A DNA stretch of 64,000 nt from Citrobacter freundii (GCF_011077955.1 NZ_JAALBX010000007.1:62001-126000); one strand, 5' to 3'; positions 16,919-26,305 are shown, counted from the first letter of the stretch. Notes: a model not told the origin generated them from the letters alone. Made by a program: numbers and translations.

Positions 16919-18469
16919 ATGAAAAGCCAGGCAGAAACAGTGGTGATAGGAAGCGGTTTCGGCGGTGCCATCGCAGCCAAACGTCTTGCAGAGGCGGGGC
17001 GCGACGTGCTGATGCTGGAACGAGGTCCGTGGCGCGATACCGTGCCCAATCGCTCTGTGGGTCTGGATAATCTCGCCCCACTGCCACAGGGTAAAAAAGC
17101 CTTCACGTACGGCATACGATCGCTCGGTTCGCATCGGTTGAGGAAAGGCATTTTGCTGAACAAGCGCGGTTTTATCGAAGCTTTTCGCGGTAAAGGCATC
17201 ACTATTATCTGTTCGTCTGGCGTGGGGGGCGGTAGCCATGCTTACGCCGCGATGCTGGCAAAACCGGCTGATCCTGATTACTGGGCTAATCGACATCCAT
17301 TAATATCTAAAAGCGCAATGGATAACTACTATGCGGAAATCATTGCCCTTTTACAGGCCCGATCGACAACCGAAGACGACCATGTTCCAAACACAGTCAA
17401 CCAGACCAATTATGATGGCGTATTATCCACAAAGGGGCTGTCGAACCCGTTTATTGGCATTTTGCTGCCCGCTCATCCCGGTACCACTCAAAAAGTCACT
17501 GACGGAAATGGCGTCACGCGCTGGGAGTGTGAATATAAAAATAACAGTATTCTTGGCTCACCTTCCGGCGCGAAAACGACCCTGGATTTCTCCGTCGTCT
17601 GGCCTGCGATACGTAGCGGCCTGGTCGTTCGGGATATGTGTGAAGTTACAGCAATAACTCCGTTGCCCACTGGCGACGCTGAGGGTATGCGCTATGAAAT
17701 TCGCTATCGCGATCATCGCAACAACACCACGACATGCGTGCGCGCCAGGCACGTCATTCTGGCGGCAGGTTGCCTGAATACGGTTCGTTTATTGATGCGC
17801 AGCCGGAATACGGCTCATGGTCTTCAGGGTATGCCGCGCCTCGGTGTAGGTTTTGGCACGAATGGCGGTTATTTTGGTTTCTGGAAAGAGAACAGCGATC
17901 GCGATCTTTCCACCGGCCTGCCCCTGTGCGGCCCATTCCGGGTAGCTAACTCCACCAGTCAATCCGTTCAGGTACTGCGAGCCGCAATTCAGGGGCTGGA
18001 CGAGAACCCTTTACCCGCCGTCCTTAAAAAGTGGTTACGCAGGAATTCTTTTATTGTGGCGCTTGGCAAAGACAACAATAACGGCGAGATAACGTTCACC
18101 AGCGGCAGGTTTAACGTGGTTTATAACAAAGCGGACAGCCACGTTTATCATGAGATCGACAACGAAGTGCGCGAAATCAAAGCCCGAACCGGAACGCGAA
18201 TTTATTCCCCTTCCGCGCCGATCACCGTACAGCCGCTGGGAGGCGCCTGCCTGGGAACGTCTGTTCTCAACGGCGTTATTGGCGCCAACGGTGAGGTATT
18301 TGACAATCCGGGGCTGTATATCGCTGACGCAGCCGCATTGCCGGCGTCGCCGGGAAGACCGCCCAGTTTAACCATTGCCGTCTGGGCGGCCCACGTGGCA
18401 GACAGACTGCTCGACACGCTCAAAGACGCGTCTCAAACATGCCCCGGATCCGCTCCCTGTTCCTGTTGA
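16919..18469 (+). CDS. GMC/cholesterol-oxidase-like FAD oxidoreductase, copy 1 (catalytic His replaced by Gln)
   Basis: A flavoprotein of 516 residues with a dinucleotide-binding start (VVIGSGFGGAIAAKRLAEAG), the second FAD segment GVGGGSHAYAAM near residue 101, and the C-terminal GMC/cholesterol oxidase block. No leader is visible, so it is cytoplasmic. In that family the C-terminal motif is HPLGG, whose His is catalytic; here it reads TVQPLGGACLG (codon CAG near 18231). The next gene is a paralogue of similar length that keeps His. Substrate unknown. The last residues are Cys-rich (TCPGSAPCSC), an ending the paralogue does not share. Altered chemistry, a heteromer role or decay are all possible. 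Confidence 0.85.
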   Translation: MKSQAETVVIGSGFGGAIAAKRLAEAGRDVLMLERGPWRDTVPNRSVGLDNLAPLPQGKKAFTYGIRSLGSHRLRKGILLNKRGFIEAFRGKGITIICSSGVGGGSHAYAAMLAKPADPDYWANRHPLISKSAMDNYYAEIIALLQARSTTEDDHVPNTVNQTNYDGVLSTKGLSNPFIGILLPAHPGTTQKVTDGNGVTRWECEYKNNSILGSPSGAKTTLDFSVVWPAIRSGLVVRDMCEVTAITPLPTGDAEGMRYEIRYRDHRNNTTTCVRARHVILAAGCLNTVRLLMRSRNTAHGLQGMPRLGVGFGTNGGYFGFWKENSDRDLSTGLPLCGPFRVANSTSQSVQVLRAAIQGLDENPLPAVLKKWLRRNSFIVALGKDNNNGEITFTSGRFNVVYNKADSHVYHEIDNEVREIKARTGTRIYSPSAPITVQPLGGACLGTSVLNGVIGANGEVFDNPGLYIADAAALPASPGRPPSLTIAVWAAHVADRLLDTLKDASQTCPGSAPCSC

Positions 18470-18593
18470 TGCTGCACAGCGAACCTTTCATCTGAACGGA
18501 GCGGCTGATTTCGAAAGCCGCTCACCCTTCCCACTTTCCCTCACGGGCAGACGCAACTTAACGTTCCGGCGGGATCACATACAAGGTAGGTCA

Positions 18594-20135
18594 ATGACAA
18601 AACAAGTAGAAGTGCTGATAATCGGCAGCGGTTTTGGCGGTGCGGTGGCAGCACGACGGCTGGCCGCAGCGGGTCGTGAGGTTGTGATGCTGGAACGTGG
18701 CCCCTGGCGCGACACCGTGCCAAACCGCTCGCTTGGGCTTAAAAACCTCGCGCCGCTCCCCCAGGGAAGTAAAGCCTTCACGCACGGGCTGCGTACAGTG
18801 GGTTCGCATCGGTTCAAAAAAACCTTCACACTCAATAAAAAAGGCTTTATCGAAGCGTACGCAGGCCAGGGGATCAATATTATTTGTTCGTCGGGCGTGG
18901 GTGGCGGAAGCCACGTTTATGCCGGTTTTCTTGACCGACCGCTTGCCGCGAATTACTGGGATAATCATCATCCGCAAATCGGCCAGGAAAATATGGCGCC
19001 TTACTATGACGAGATTATCAGCGCATTTAACGCCCGCCCCTTAACCGCGGCGGATGCGGCACCAAATCGCATTGAGGAGACCAACTATGATGGTTTACTT
19101 ACCCCTCTTGGCGATCCGCCGGTTGCTATGCTGGTCCCGAGAGTCCCCGGCTGCCCGGAAAAAGTCACCGACCAAAACGGTATAGAGCGCTGGGAGTGCG
19201 ACATGAAAAATAATAGCTTCCTGGGTTCGCCGTCCGGCGCGAAAACCACGCTCGATTTCACCTTTATCTGGCCTGCAATGAAAGACGGTCTGGTGGTGAA
19301 GGAGATGTGTGAAGCTTTGTCGATACGGGCGCTTGAACCTCAGGCGGACTGCGCCATGCGCTATGAAGTACGCTACCGTGACCATCGCAGCGGTAAGACA
19401 GAAAGCTTGCAAGCGGAACACCTTATTCTGGCCGCTGGCGCGTTAAATACATTGCGCTTGTTATTGCGCAGTCGTGACATCGAAGGCGGCCTTTCGGGTA
19501 TGCCCAGGCTGGGATTGAAATTCAGCGGTAACGGCGATTTTTTTGGCGTCTGGAAAGAGAACAGCACCAGCGATTTGTCCAAAGGTATGCCTATCGCTTC
19601 GCCTTTTCGTCTGAAAGATTCCACCAATGAACGCGTTATTGTGCTTCGTGCCAGTATTCAAGGTTTGGACGACGTACCGGTGCCGGGGGTGCTTAAGCGC
19701 TGGCTTCGTAAACAATCCGTCATTATTGCTTTCGGCGGCGATGACAATAATGGCCAGGCGGTCATGCAGCGCGGTAAATTTACAGTTCGCTACAGCAAAC
19801 ATGAAAACAGTATTTATACAGAGATTGATGACGAACTCGCCAAAATTCAGTCGCTTACCCGGACTAAAATCTACGCACCTCGCCATCCGGTCACTGTTCA
19901 TCCCATGGGCGGAGCTTGTCTCGGCACATCAAATGCGAATGGCGTAGTGGGTGCCGATGGCGAAGTGTTTGACCATCCCGGTTTATATATTGCCGACTCA
20001 GCCGCCCTGCCGGCCTCCCCCGGCGGCGCGCCGAGCCTGACCATCGCCGCCTGGTCGGCTAATGTTGCGGACAGATTGATTAAAAAGCTGCACGCCAGCG
20101 CCCTCGCTGACGATGATGAGCAGGCAGTGGCATAA
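18594..20135 (+). CDS. GMC/cholesterol-oxidase-like FAD oxidoreductase, copy 2
   Basis: A paralogue of the preceding gene with 513 residues. It has FAD motif IIGSGFGGAVAARRLAAAG, GVGGGSHVYAGF, and an intact HPMGGACLGT motif with the His expected to act as catalytic base. Long identical blocks with copy 1 (GPWRDTVPNRS, CSSGVGGGSH, LGSPSGAKTTLDF) show tandem duplication followed by divergence. The open frame runs back to 18375 inside copy 1, but the ATG at 18594 has AAGGTAGG just upstream and aligns with the start of copy 1. The substrate is unknown; sterol-like or other secondary alcohols are known for the family. A strong terminator follows. Confidence 0.87.
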   Translation: MTKQVEVLIIGSGFGGAVAARRLAAAGREVVMLERGPWRDTVPNRSLGLKNLAPLPQGSKAFTHGLRTVGSHRFKKTFTLNKKGFIEAYAGQGINIICSSGVGGGSHVYAGFLDRPLAANYWDNHHPQIGQENMAPYYDEIISAFNARPLTAADAAPNRIEETNYDGLLTPLGDPPVAMLVPRVPGCPEKVTDQNGIERWECDMKNNSFLGSPSGAKTTLDFTFIWPAMKDGLVVKEMCEALSIRALEPQADCAMRYEVRYRDHRSGKTESLQAEHLILAAGALNTLRLLLRSRDIEGGLSGMPRLGLKFSGNGDFFGVWKENSTSDLSKGMPIASPFRLKDSTNERVIVLRASIQGLDDVPVPGVLKRWLRKQSVIIAFGGDDNNGQAVMQRGKFTVRYSKHENSIYTEIDDELAKIQSLTRTKIYAPRHPVTVHPMGGACLGTSNANGVVGADGEVFDHPGLYIADSAALPASPGGAPSLTIAAWSANVADRLIKKLHASALADDDEQAVA

Positions 20136-20144
20136 TTGCAATCG

Positions 20145-20168
20145 AGCCCGCATTGCGCGGGCTTTTTT
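20145..20168 (+). terminator. Terminator of the GMC pair
   Basis: AGCCCGC, loop ATTGC, GCGGGCT followed by six T. It overlaps the end of the convergent MFS gene by two bases. Confidence 0.9.
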
Positions 20169-21357
20169 ATGATTTTGCTGTCCGCGATCCGACACAAAGC
20201 GCCAGAAACGCCAGGCCTACCGGTACCAATGACCCCCAAAGCACGGCGTTCCAGCCGTAAAGGGTGAGCAGCGCCCCTGACGAGAACGAGCCTATGATCA
20301 TGACACCAAACACCACGAAATCATTCAGAGACTGGACCTGAGTCTTCTCCTCTGGCCGATGGAATTGAATGATCCGTGCCGATGCGCCGGTAAAACCAAA
20401 ATTCCAGCCCAGTCCCAATAAAATCAACGACAGCCAATAATGATGCACGCCGGTTCCGCCTAACCCGGCAAATACGGCACTGGCCGTAATCAGCAATCCT
20501 ATTGCTGCAACGCGCATTGCGCCAAAGCGGCTGATGAGCTTCCCGGTAAAAAAGCCTGGACCAAACATGGCAATTACATGCCACTGGATCCCGAGGTTAG
20601 CCGCTTCCTGTGAAATACCGTCCATATGCATAGACAGCGGCGCGGCGGTCATTAAAAAGTTCATGACCATATAGGTCACCGCCCCGCTGAAGACCGTTGT
20701 GGCAAAACCAGGTTGACGAATAATCTCCCGCAGCGGGCGCCCTTTGGAGGCAGGGGTTGCCGGAGTTTCTGCTGGCGTCACGCCTTTTAAAATAACCGCT
20801 GAAACGGCCGCTACCGCCCCTTGAGCAATGAACGTGATAACAAAAGTATGGGGCGGCCAGAGATCCATGGTCGTGGTCACAAGGCCTGGGCCAATAATGC
20901 CTGCCAGCACCCCGCCGCCCATCACCAGTGACAATGCTCGCGCCCGCCGTTCCGGCGAGACGCCATCTGTTGCCGCGAAGCGGAAACTGAGCGCAACGGC
21001 CGCATAGGCGCCACCCAGAAACGCCGCACAACAGAAAAGCAAAAATGAGCCAATCAGCATAGCAACGGCGGCCATCAGACCGGTTATTATCCCCGCTCCC
21101 GTGCCGACCATAAACGCCGCGTTGCGGCCTCGCTTTCGGGCCAGTGCGCCAAATGGCAGGATCGACGATGCCATACCCAGTACAAAAAGCGTAATGGGGA
21201 GCGTTGAAAGCGACGCATCGGGCGCGATGGTGCTGCCGACTATCGCCCCGGTCGCATAAAACACGACCGAGTTGGCACCCGCCAGAGCCTGAGCAGCGGC
21301 GAGGCGGATAATATTATTATTCTGCTCCGCCACCGGAAGAGCCTGTTCTGTCGTCAT
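20167..21357 (-). CDS. MFS transporter (probable efflux type)
   Basis: Inner-membrane protein of 396 residues with about 12 helices. It has an MFS loop 2-3 (GALARKRGRNAAFMVGTGAG) and a duplicated fold after a short central loop (TPAETPATPASKGRPLREI). It resembles small drug/metabolite exporters in overall layout; the substrate is not readable. It is monocistronic on the minus strand and convergent with the oxidase pair, with a weak ribosome site. A regulator is not obviously adjacent. Confidence 0.82.
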   Translation of the reverse strand: MTTEQALPVAEQNNNIIRLAAAQALAGANSVVFYATGAIVGSTIAPDASLSTLPITLFVLGMASSILPFGALARKRGRNAAFMVGTGAGIITGLMAAVAMLIGSFLLFCCAAFLGGAYAAVALSFRFAATDGVSPERRARALSLVMGGGVLAGIIGPGLVTTTMDLWPPHTFVITFIAQGAVAAVSAVILKGVTPAETPATPASKGRPLREIIRQPGFATTVFSGAVTYMVMNFLMTAAPLSMHMDGISQEAANLGIQWHVIAMFGPGFFTGKLISRFGAMRVAAIGLLITASAVFAGLGGTGVHHYWLSLILLGLGWNFGFTGASARIIQFHRPEEKTQVQSLNDFVVFGVMIIGSFSSGALLTLYGWNAVLWGSLVPVGLAFLALCVGSRTAKS

Positions 21358-21577
21358 TTAAAGGAATTTCCTGGATCACTATGCGATTGAATCTATACCG
21401 GATGACGCTAAGAGACCACGTCGTTGCCTCCCGGGGTAATATTCTCAGCCACAAACCAACGGGTGGGCGATAAGTCGATGACGCCTTGTGGATTTTTCAA
21501 CTTCGTTGATGCCGCCGCTTGCGCTGACGGAAATGGGTTCGCTTACACCTTCCGGGGGCGCGGCTCACTAAAGCCAT

Positions 21578-22090
21578 TCATGAACCACGCCGGAATAAGG
21601 ATTTCCCGGATAACCAGCGCGACGTGTTTTCACAATACTGTTGCCACTGCAGGCCAAAACGCTGGCGCATCCCGGCTTCTTCGACCTGTATATGCACAAG
21701 GGTCAGCAGTGAAATCAGAATGGGGGTTGCGAGAATGCCGATAACACTCCCCACCAGCAGAGCGGCAGCAACATGTAGCCCGACAAAACCCAGATAGACC
21801 GGATTGCGGGAGTAGCGATAACATCCGTCTGTGACCAGAATGCGGGTACGTTCCGGATGGAGAGCATTCAGGGTGGTTTTATGACTGATTAACTTAAACA
21901 AACCGGACAGCGCCAGACAGAAACTCACTACACCGATAAGCACCGCCGTAAAGGTCTGCCACGACAGGGTAAGCAGCCGCTCCGGGTGGATAAGCGCAGG
22001 CCAACTACTCCAGATATCAAAGAGCACAAACAAAAACAGTAATACCGGCGGTGGCGCGGCTCTTCTAACGCTGTCACGCCATCGGTTCAT
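21578..22090 (-). CDS. Isoprenylcysteine carboxyl methyltransferase (ICMT/PEMT)-like membrane protein
   Basis: A membrane protein of 170 residues with four to five helices and the ICMT/PEMT-type C-terminal SAM-binding region: ILVTDGCYRYSRNPVYLGFVG, then VEEAGMRQRFGLQWQQYC. Bacterial members methylate small thiols, lipids or unknown targets; the substrate here is unknown. Its ATG overlaps the stop of the preceding 95-codon gene (ATGA), so it ends the minus-strand Rid operon. The placement suggests a thiol- or sulfur-compound-related job, but that is inference. Confidence 0.8.
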   Translation of the reverse strand: MNRWRDSVRRAAPPPVLLFLFVLFDIWSSWPALIHPERLLTLSWQTFTAVLIGVVSFCLALSGLFKLISHKTTLNALHPERTRILVTDGCYRYSRNPVYLGFVGLHVAAALLVGSVIGILATPILISLLTLVHIQVEEAGMRQRFGLQWQQYCENTSRWLSGKSLFRRGS

Positions 22091-22374
22091 TGTTCATGTC
22101 CCAGCAGAAGCGTTAACTTTGAAAAAATGTTCTCCACCATGGAACTGATATCCAGCCTGATTCCGTGCCCACGCAATTGCGTTTTCAACCACGCAACCTC
22201 ATTTTGCAGTGCCTGCTCGAAGACAGGATTTCTCGCGGCCTTCTTTAGCCAGCAGTAAATAAACGTATTTTCTTCAATCCTGTTCAGACAGCGATGCTCT
22301 ATACGATACATTTTTACTGCGACCAGGAGGCAGTAATAGAAATGATGCACGCGTTTGATGCGGTGAATATCCAC
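22087..22374 (-). CDS. Small unknown protein (95 residues) between Rid and ICMT-like genes
   Basis: I do not recognise it. A GTG start at 22374 has a perfect GGAGG four bases upstream and lies 17 bp after the Rid stop; the next ATG in frame (22311) would give 74 residues. The protein is basic and Cys-containing (VHHFYYCLLVAVKMYRIEHRC), then helical (NEVAWLKTQLRGHGIRLD), ending LLLGHEQ. Its stop overlaps the start of the ICMT-like gene. The open frame continues upstream through the antisense of rid, which is accidental. Coding potential rests on the ribosome site and the tight spacing at both ends. Confidence 0.6.
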   Translation of the reverse strand: MDIHRIKRVHHFYYCLLVAVKMYRIEHRCLNRIEENTFIYCWLKKAARNPVFEQALQNEVAWLKTQLRGHGIRLDISSMVENIFSKLTLLLGHEQ

Positions 22375-22390
22375 CCTGCCTCCTCTGCGG

Positions 22391-22777
22391 TTACTTTTTC
22401 TTGTAGGCGATGGCTTCGATTTCAACCAGCGCATCTTTCGGCAATTTACCTGCCTGAATGCATGAGCGAGCCGGCGCACCGTTTGCGTCAAAAAACTCGC
22501 TATACACCTCGTTAAACGCGGCAAAATCTTCCATTTTCGCCAGGAAGCAAGTGGTTTTCAGTACGGTATCCAGCGACGCGCCCGCCTGTTCCAGTACCGC
22601 TTTTACGTTTAACAGCGATTGCCGGGTCTGTTCTTTTATCCCGCCCGCCGGGAATGCCATGGTAAGCGGGTCAAGCGGTAATTGCCCTGAGGTCATGACC
22701 AGGTCGCCGTAACTCACGCCCTGAGAATACGGCCCAATAGCCGCGGGTGCCGCTTCAGTAGTAATAATGTTTTTCAT
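22391..22777 (-). CDS. RidA/YjgF-family enamine/imine deaminase
   Basis: A protein of 128 residues with the Rid core: IGPYSQGVSYGDLVMTSGQLPLDP near the start, the substrate-binding Arg in PARSCIQAGKLPKDALVEIEAIAYKKK near the end, matching RidA's RSCVEVARLPKDVKVEIEAIA. Rid proteins hydrolyse 2-aminoacrylate and related imines released by PLP enzymes. The start at 22777 (MKNIITTEAAPAAIGPYSQ) has GGAGAG upstream; the longer open frame is not needed. It is downstream of a cystathionine-lyase-like gene whose chemistry generates just such enamines, which gives it a clear local role. Confidence 0.92.
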   Translation of the reverse strand: MKNIITTEAAPAAIGPYSQGVSYGDLVMTSGQLPLDPLTMAFPAGGIKEQTRQSLLNVKAVLEQAGASLDTVLKTTCFLAKMEDFAAFNEVYSEFFDANGAPARSCIQAGKLPKDALVEIEAIAYKKK

Positions 22778-22847
22778 TTTTCTCTCCGTAAAAAAATAGC
22801 CTTTACGCAGGTGGACACAAATAAATCCACCTGCTGGCATTCGCTAT

Positions 22848-23768
22848 TCAGGTCATTTGGATGTCCGGCAACAGGCGCAGGCAGCGCTGCCTGATAAAAT
22901 GAATAAAGTCGTGTACATACTCCTTATCCAGATTATCCGTCAGCGACGCCAGCCAAATCTCCGACATTAATTTCGTGCGGGTAATGGATTTGGCCTGCAC
23001 ATACTTCTTATCCAGGTATTCCGATACCGCCCAGATGGGCAGCGCCGCAATGCCCCGCTGGCTGGCGACCTGTTGAACAATTCCCATAGTGAGCTCCGTC
23101 GTTCTGCGCTGCACCGGAATACCAGCGGGTTTAAGCACTTTACGGCACAGGTCGATACGATCTTCCGGTACGGCATAGGTAATCAGCGTTTGGCCGCGAA
23201 AATCCTCCGCCTCTAGCCACGGTTTGTGCGCCAGGGGATGGTCGTTGGCCATAATGGCCACCATTTCGTATTTGAATAACGAGCTGTAACTGACCATTTC
23301 CGTCTCCTCAGCCTCATCCACAATGGCCACATCCGCTCTGTTTTGAAGCAGCAATCCCACCGGATCCGGCTGGAAGCCTGGCAAAATAGCAATCTCGATG
23401 TCAGACCACTTTTTGCGAAATTCATCCATCACAGGCAACAGCCAGCTGTAACAGGTGTGACACTCAAGGGTCACCCTTAGCGCCCCGTGTTTGCCGCTCG
23501 CAAACTGGTAAAGATCGCGATTGGCCTCCTCCATGGCATTGAGCACGGTTTCGGCAAGTCGCAACAACCGCTCCCCGGCCTGGGTAAATTGTACCGGGGA
23601 GGTTTTACGCACAAATAACGTGACGCTGTAGTGATCTTCCAGTTGTTTAATCTGGTGCGACAGTGCCGACTGGGTCAGCTGTAAGGCAACCGCCGCACGC
23701 GTTAAACTGCCTGTTTTACGCAAAGTGAGCAGGGTCTGTAAGTGCTTCAGGTCTATCGGAATATCCAT
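22848..23768 (-). CDS. MetR-like LysR-family regulator
   Basis: A LysR-type regulator of 306 residues. Residues 1-65 (LKHLQTLLTLRKTGSLTRAAVALQLTQSALSHQIKQLEDHY) and the effector domain start (LRVTLECHTCYSWLLPVMDEFRKKW) follow E. coli MetR closely, including the CHxC segment, but overall divergence shows a paralogue. MetR responds to homocysteine. Here it sits inside a minus-strand cluster between a C-S lyase-like gene and rid, so control of this sulfur-compound cluster is likely. The ATG at 23768 fits the family start. Confidence 0.87.
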   Translation of the reverse strand: MDIPIDLKHLQTLLTLRKTGSLTRAAVALQLTQSALSHQIKQLEDHYSVTLFVRKTSPVQFTQAGERLLRLAETVLNAMEEANRDLYQFASGKHGALRVTLECHTCYSWLLPVMDEFRKKWSDIEIAILPGFQPDPVGLLLQNRADVAIVDEAEETEMVSYSSLFKYEMVAIMANDHPLAHKPWLEAEDFRGQTLITYAVPEDRIDLCRKVLKPAGIPVQRRTTELTMGIVQQVASQRGIAALPIWAVSEYLDKKYVQAKSITRTKLMSEIWLASLTDNLDKEYVHDFIHFIRQRCLRLLPDIQMT

Positions 23769-23835
23769 TACTGCATCCGTTATTGTGAACGTTTCATCAT
23801 CGCGACAGTATAACAAGCGCCAACGTGGCGGGCGC

Positions 23836-25041
23836 TTAAGCCTTCAGGTGACGAAGCGCTTGATCCAAGTCTTTTACTAAATCCACCGGATCTTCTAAGC
23901 CAATCTGCAAACGGAAAGATTGCCCTTCATAGGGCCAGTGATATTCCGGACGGTCTTTACGCGGATTAAATGGGATCACCAGGCTTTCAAAACCGCCCCA
24001 GGAAAAACCGATGCCGAAATATTCCAGGCTGTCGATAAATTTCTCAACGGAGGCTTTTGAATAGTGTGGCTTAAGCACCACGCTGAACAGACCGCTGGAC
24101 CCGGTAAAATCTCGTTTCCAGATTTCATGTCCCGGACAGGAAGGCAACGCAGGATGAAGCACCTGCTCGACCTCTTCACGCTCTTCAAACCATTTGGCGA
24201 TTTTCAGCGCCGAGGCCTGATGGCGCTCAAGACGCAATGACATGGTGCGCAGACCGCGCTGGGCCAGATAAACGTCATCCGGTGCGGCATGCAGACCAAA
24301 AAGATAGACGAAGCGGCGAATCGCAAGCCAGGTCTCTTTATTCGTGGTTATAAGGCCCATCTGCGCGTCGGAGTGGCCCACAATGTACTTGGTCGCAGCG
24401 TGTACCGAGACATCCACACCGTGATCGAAGGGTTTGAAAAACAGCGGCGTAGCCCAGGTGTTATCCACGATCACTTTTGCATTACGGGCATGAGCCGCAC
24501 GAGAGATAGCCGGGATATCCTGAATATCGAAGGTTTGCGAGCCGGGAGATTCCGTAAATACGACGGTGGTATTTTCCTGGAACAGAGCACCAATCCCTTC
24601 ACCCACAGTCGGATCAAAGAAGGTTGCCGACACGCCCATTTTGGCAAGGACGTTATTCACGAAACCGCGTGTTGGACCGTACACACTGCTGCTGACCAGA
24701 ATATGATCGCCGCTTTTCACTAACGCCAGCAATGCGGTGGTGCACGCCGCGAGGCCGGTAGGCACTAATAAAGCACGGTAGCCGCCCTCAAGCTCCGCGA
24801 GCGCTTTTTGCACGGCAAAGGTGGTGGGTGTGCCAAAGCGACCATAGTACATCACCTCGTCTTCGGCATCTTCAAACAACGCCTGATGGCGCTCGCTGAG
24901 CTCGTTGCAGTTTTTGAAAATGACGGTTGAGGCATGATAAACCGGCGGGTTAACCACGCCCCCAAAGACGTCAGGATCAAACGGGCCGTGACACAGATAG
25001 GTTTCCGGGGACACCTGGTTATCAAAACTATGATTGGACAT
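23836..25041 (-). CDS. Cystathionine beta-lyase-like PLP enzyme (Cys/Met metabolism family)
   Basis: Cytoplasmic PLP enzyme of 401 residues in the MetC/MetB fold. The PLP lysine is in VSVHAATKYIVGHSDAQMG, the phosphate-binding segment in PTGLAACTTALLAL, and the active-site YGRFGTPT is near residue 67. It is MetC-like (beta-elimination of S-substituted cysteines to pyruvate, ammonia and a thiol), but probably not the housekeeping MetC. The neighbours fit a catabolic role: upstream an aminotransferase and an SdaC-type transporter, downstream a MetR-like regulator and a Rid deaminase for the aminoacrylate by-product. Confidence 0.87.
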   Translation of the reverse strand: MSNHSFDNQVSPETYLCHGPFDPDVFGGVVNPPVYHASTVIFKNCNELSERHQALFEDAEDEVMYYGRFGTPTTFAVQKALAELEGGYRALLVPTGLAACTTALLALVKSGDHILVSSSVYGPTRGFVNNVLAKMGVSATFFDPTVGEGIGALFQENTTVVFTESPGSQTFDIQDIPAISRAAHARNAKVIVDNTWATPLFFKPFDHGVDVSVHAATKYIVGHSDAQMGLITTNKETWLAIRRFVYLFGLHAAPDDVYLAQRGLRTMSLRLERHQASALKIAKWFEEREEVEQVLHPALPSCPGHEIWKRDFTGSSGLFSVVLKPHYSKASVEKFIDSLEYFGIGFSWGGFESLVIPFNPRKDRPEYHWPYEGQSFRLQIGLEDPVDLVKDLDQALRHLKA

Positions 25042-25120
25042 GATTACACTTCCTCTTTTACAACACTGACTGAATAGTAATTGACCCTGGTCCCCGCCCT
25101 TTACTGGCTGGCGAGAACCT

Positions 25121-26305
25121 TTAATTGAGTGCGTTTTTTAGGCGCATAACGGCTTCTTTCAGATTCGCTTCCGTGGTGCTGACGTAGGACATACGCAGCG
25201 TGGACGCGTCGGGCTCGTCGCAGTAAAAGAACTCGCCGGGGACATACACCACCCCGTGACTGAGCGTTTTTTGCAGCCACTGCGTGGTGTTCATGTCATG
25301 GTTAAATTTTGCCCATAGAAACATTCCACCCATCGGTTGATGGAACGTGAGGTACTCGCCGAGTTCATGCTGAAGGTGCTGGCTCAGCACCTGGCATTTT
25401 TGTTTGTAAGCGTCGCGAATCAGCGCAATCTGCGGCGTCAGGCGTCCGCTATTTAAATAGTGGTAGGTCAGCGATTGCGACAGCGAGCTGGTATGCAAAT
25501 CCGTGGCCTGCTTAAGCGTGACGACCTGTCGTTTCAACCAGCCGGGTAACACCAGCCAGCCGACGCGTACGCCCGGCGCGAGAATTTTGGAAAAGGTTGA
25601 GGTGTAAATGACCCTGTCGCTGTTTTCCATTTCCGCAGCCCAGGCTCTGAGGGGAACAAAAGTCGTCCCGGTAAAATTGATTTCACCGTAGGGATCGTCT
25701 TCGATAATGACGAAATCATAGCGCCGGGACAGATCTACCAGCTGCTTACGCCGCGGTTCTGATAGCGTAACGCCGCCAGGATTACCAAACGTTGGCACGA
25801 TGTAGACCACTTTCACCGGTACGGTCTGCAATAGCGTCTCGAGTTCGTCCACGATCATCCCCTCGCCATCGGTCCCCACCGACATCAGGTTTGCCTCTGC
25901 AAGTTGCATGACCTGTAATGCCGCAAGGTACGTGGGACGTTCGACGACGACGACATCGCCCGGGTTTATCAATGCGCGGGCCAGGATATCCAGAGATTGT
26001 TGCGAGCCTGAGGTCACGACCACATCATCAACTTCACAGTGAATGGCTCTCTCTGACATCAACTGGCAGATTGCGGCTCGCAGCGCCGGGTCGCCTTCGC
26101 TGAGTCCATACTGAAACGCCTCTTTCCAGGAATGTGTCAGCACGTTCTCCATGGCAAGCGCTAACCCTTCCCGATCAAACAGCTCAGGATCAGGAATACC
26201 TCCACCCAGGGAAATAACGCCGTCCATTTTGCTATGTTTTAATAATTCTCTAATGGCAGATGACTGAAGGTTCTGTAATTTTTTGGCGATTTTATTGCGC
26301 GACAT
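25121..26305 (-). CDS. PLP-dependent aminotransferase, class I/II (2-aminoadipate/LysN-like)
   Basis: An aminotransferase of 394 residues. Lys of the Schiff base lies in YTSTFSKILAPGVRVGW; other signature parts are VTSGSQQSLDIL, PTFGNPGGVTLSEPRR and EDDPYGEINF. This is the stand-alone relative of MocR regulators and of LysN/2-aminoadipate aminotransferase, often with broad aromatic or aliphatic amino-acid range. The ATG at 26305 has GGAG upstream; the longer frame begins 48 bp earlier without support. It lies 79 bp ahead of the lyase gene on the same strand and presumably belongs to its operon. Confidence 0.87.
   Translation of the reverse strand: MSRNKIAKKLQNLQSSAIRELLKHSKMDGVISLGGGIPDPELFDREGLALAMENVLTHSWKEAFQYGLSEGDPALRAAICQLMSERAIHCEVDDVVVTSGSQQSLDILARALINPGDVVVVERPTYLAALQVMQLAEANLMSVGTDGEGMIVDELETLLQTVPVKVVYIVPTFGNPGGVTLSEPRRKQLVDLSRRYDFVIIEDDPYGEINFTGTTFVPLRAWAAEMENSDRVIYTSTFSKILAPGVRVGWLVLPGWLKRQVVTLKQATDLHTSSLSQSLTYHYLNSGRLTPQIALIRDAYKQKCQVLSQHLQHELGEYLTFHQPMGGMFLWAKFNHDMNTTQWLQKTLSHGVVYVPGEFFYCDEPDASTLRMSYVSTTEANLKEAVMRLKNALN

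Noticed and set aside
18375-18593. 73-residue N-terminal extension of the second GMC oxidase
   Set aside because: It lies mainly inside the end of copy 1, has no homology, and a good ribosome site precedes the ATG at 18594.
21424-21744. 106-codon plus-strand frame overlapping the ICMT-like gene
   Set aside because: Antisense of the ICMT-like coding region for most of its length, without family resemblance.
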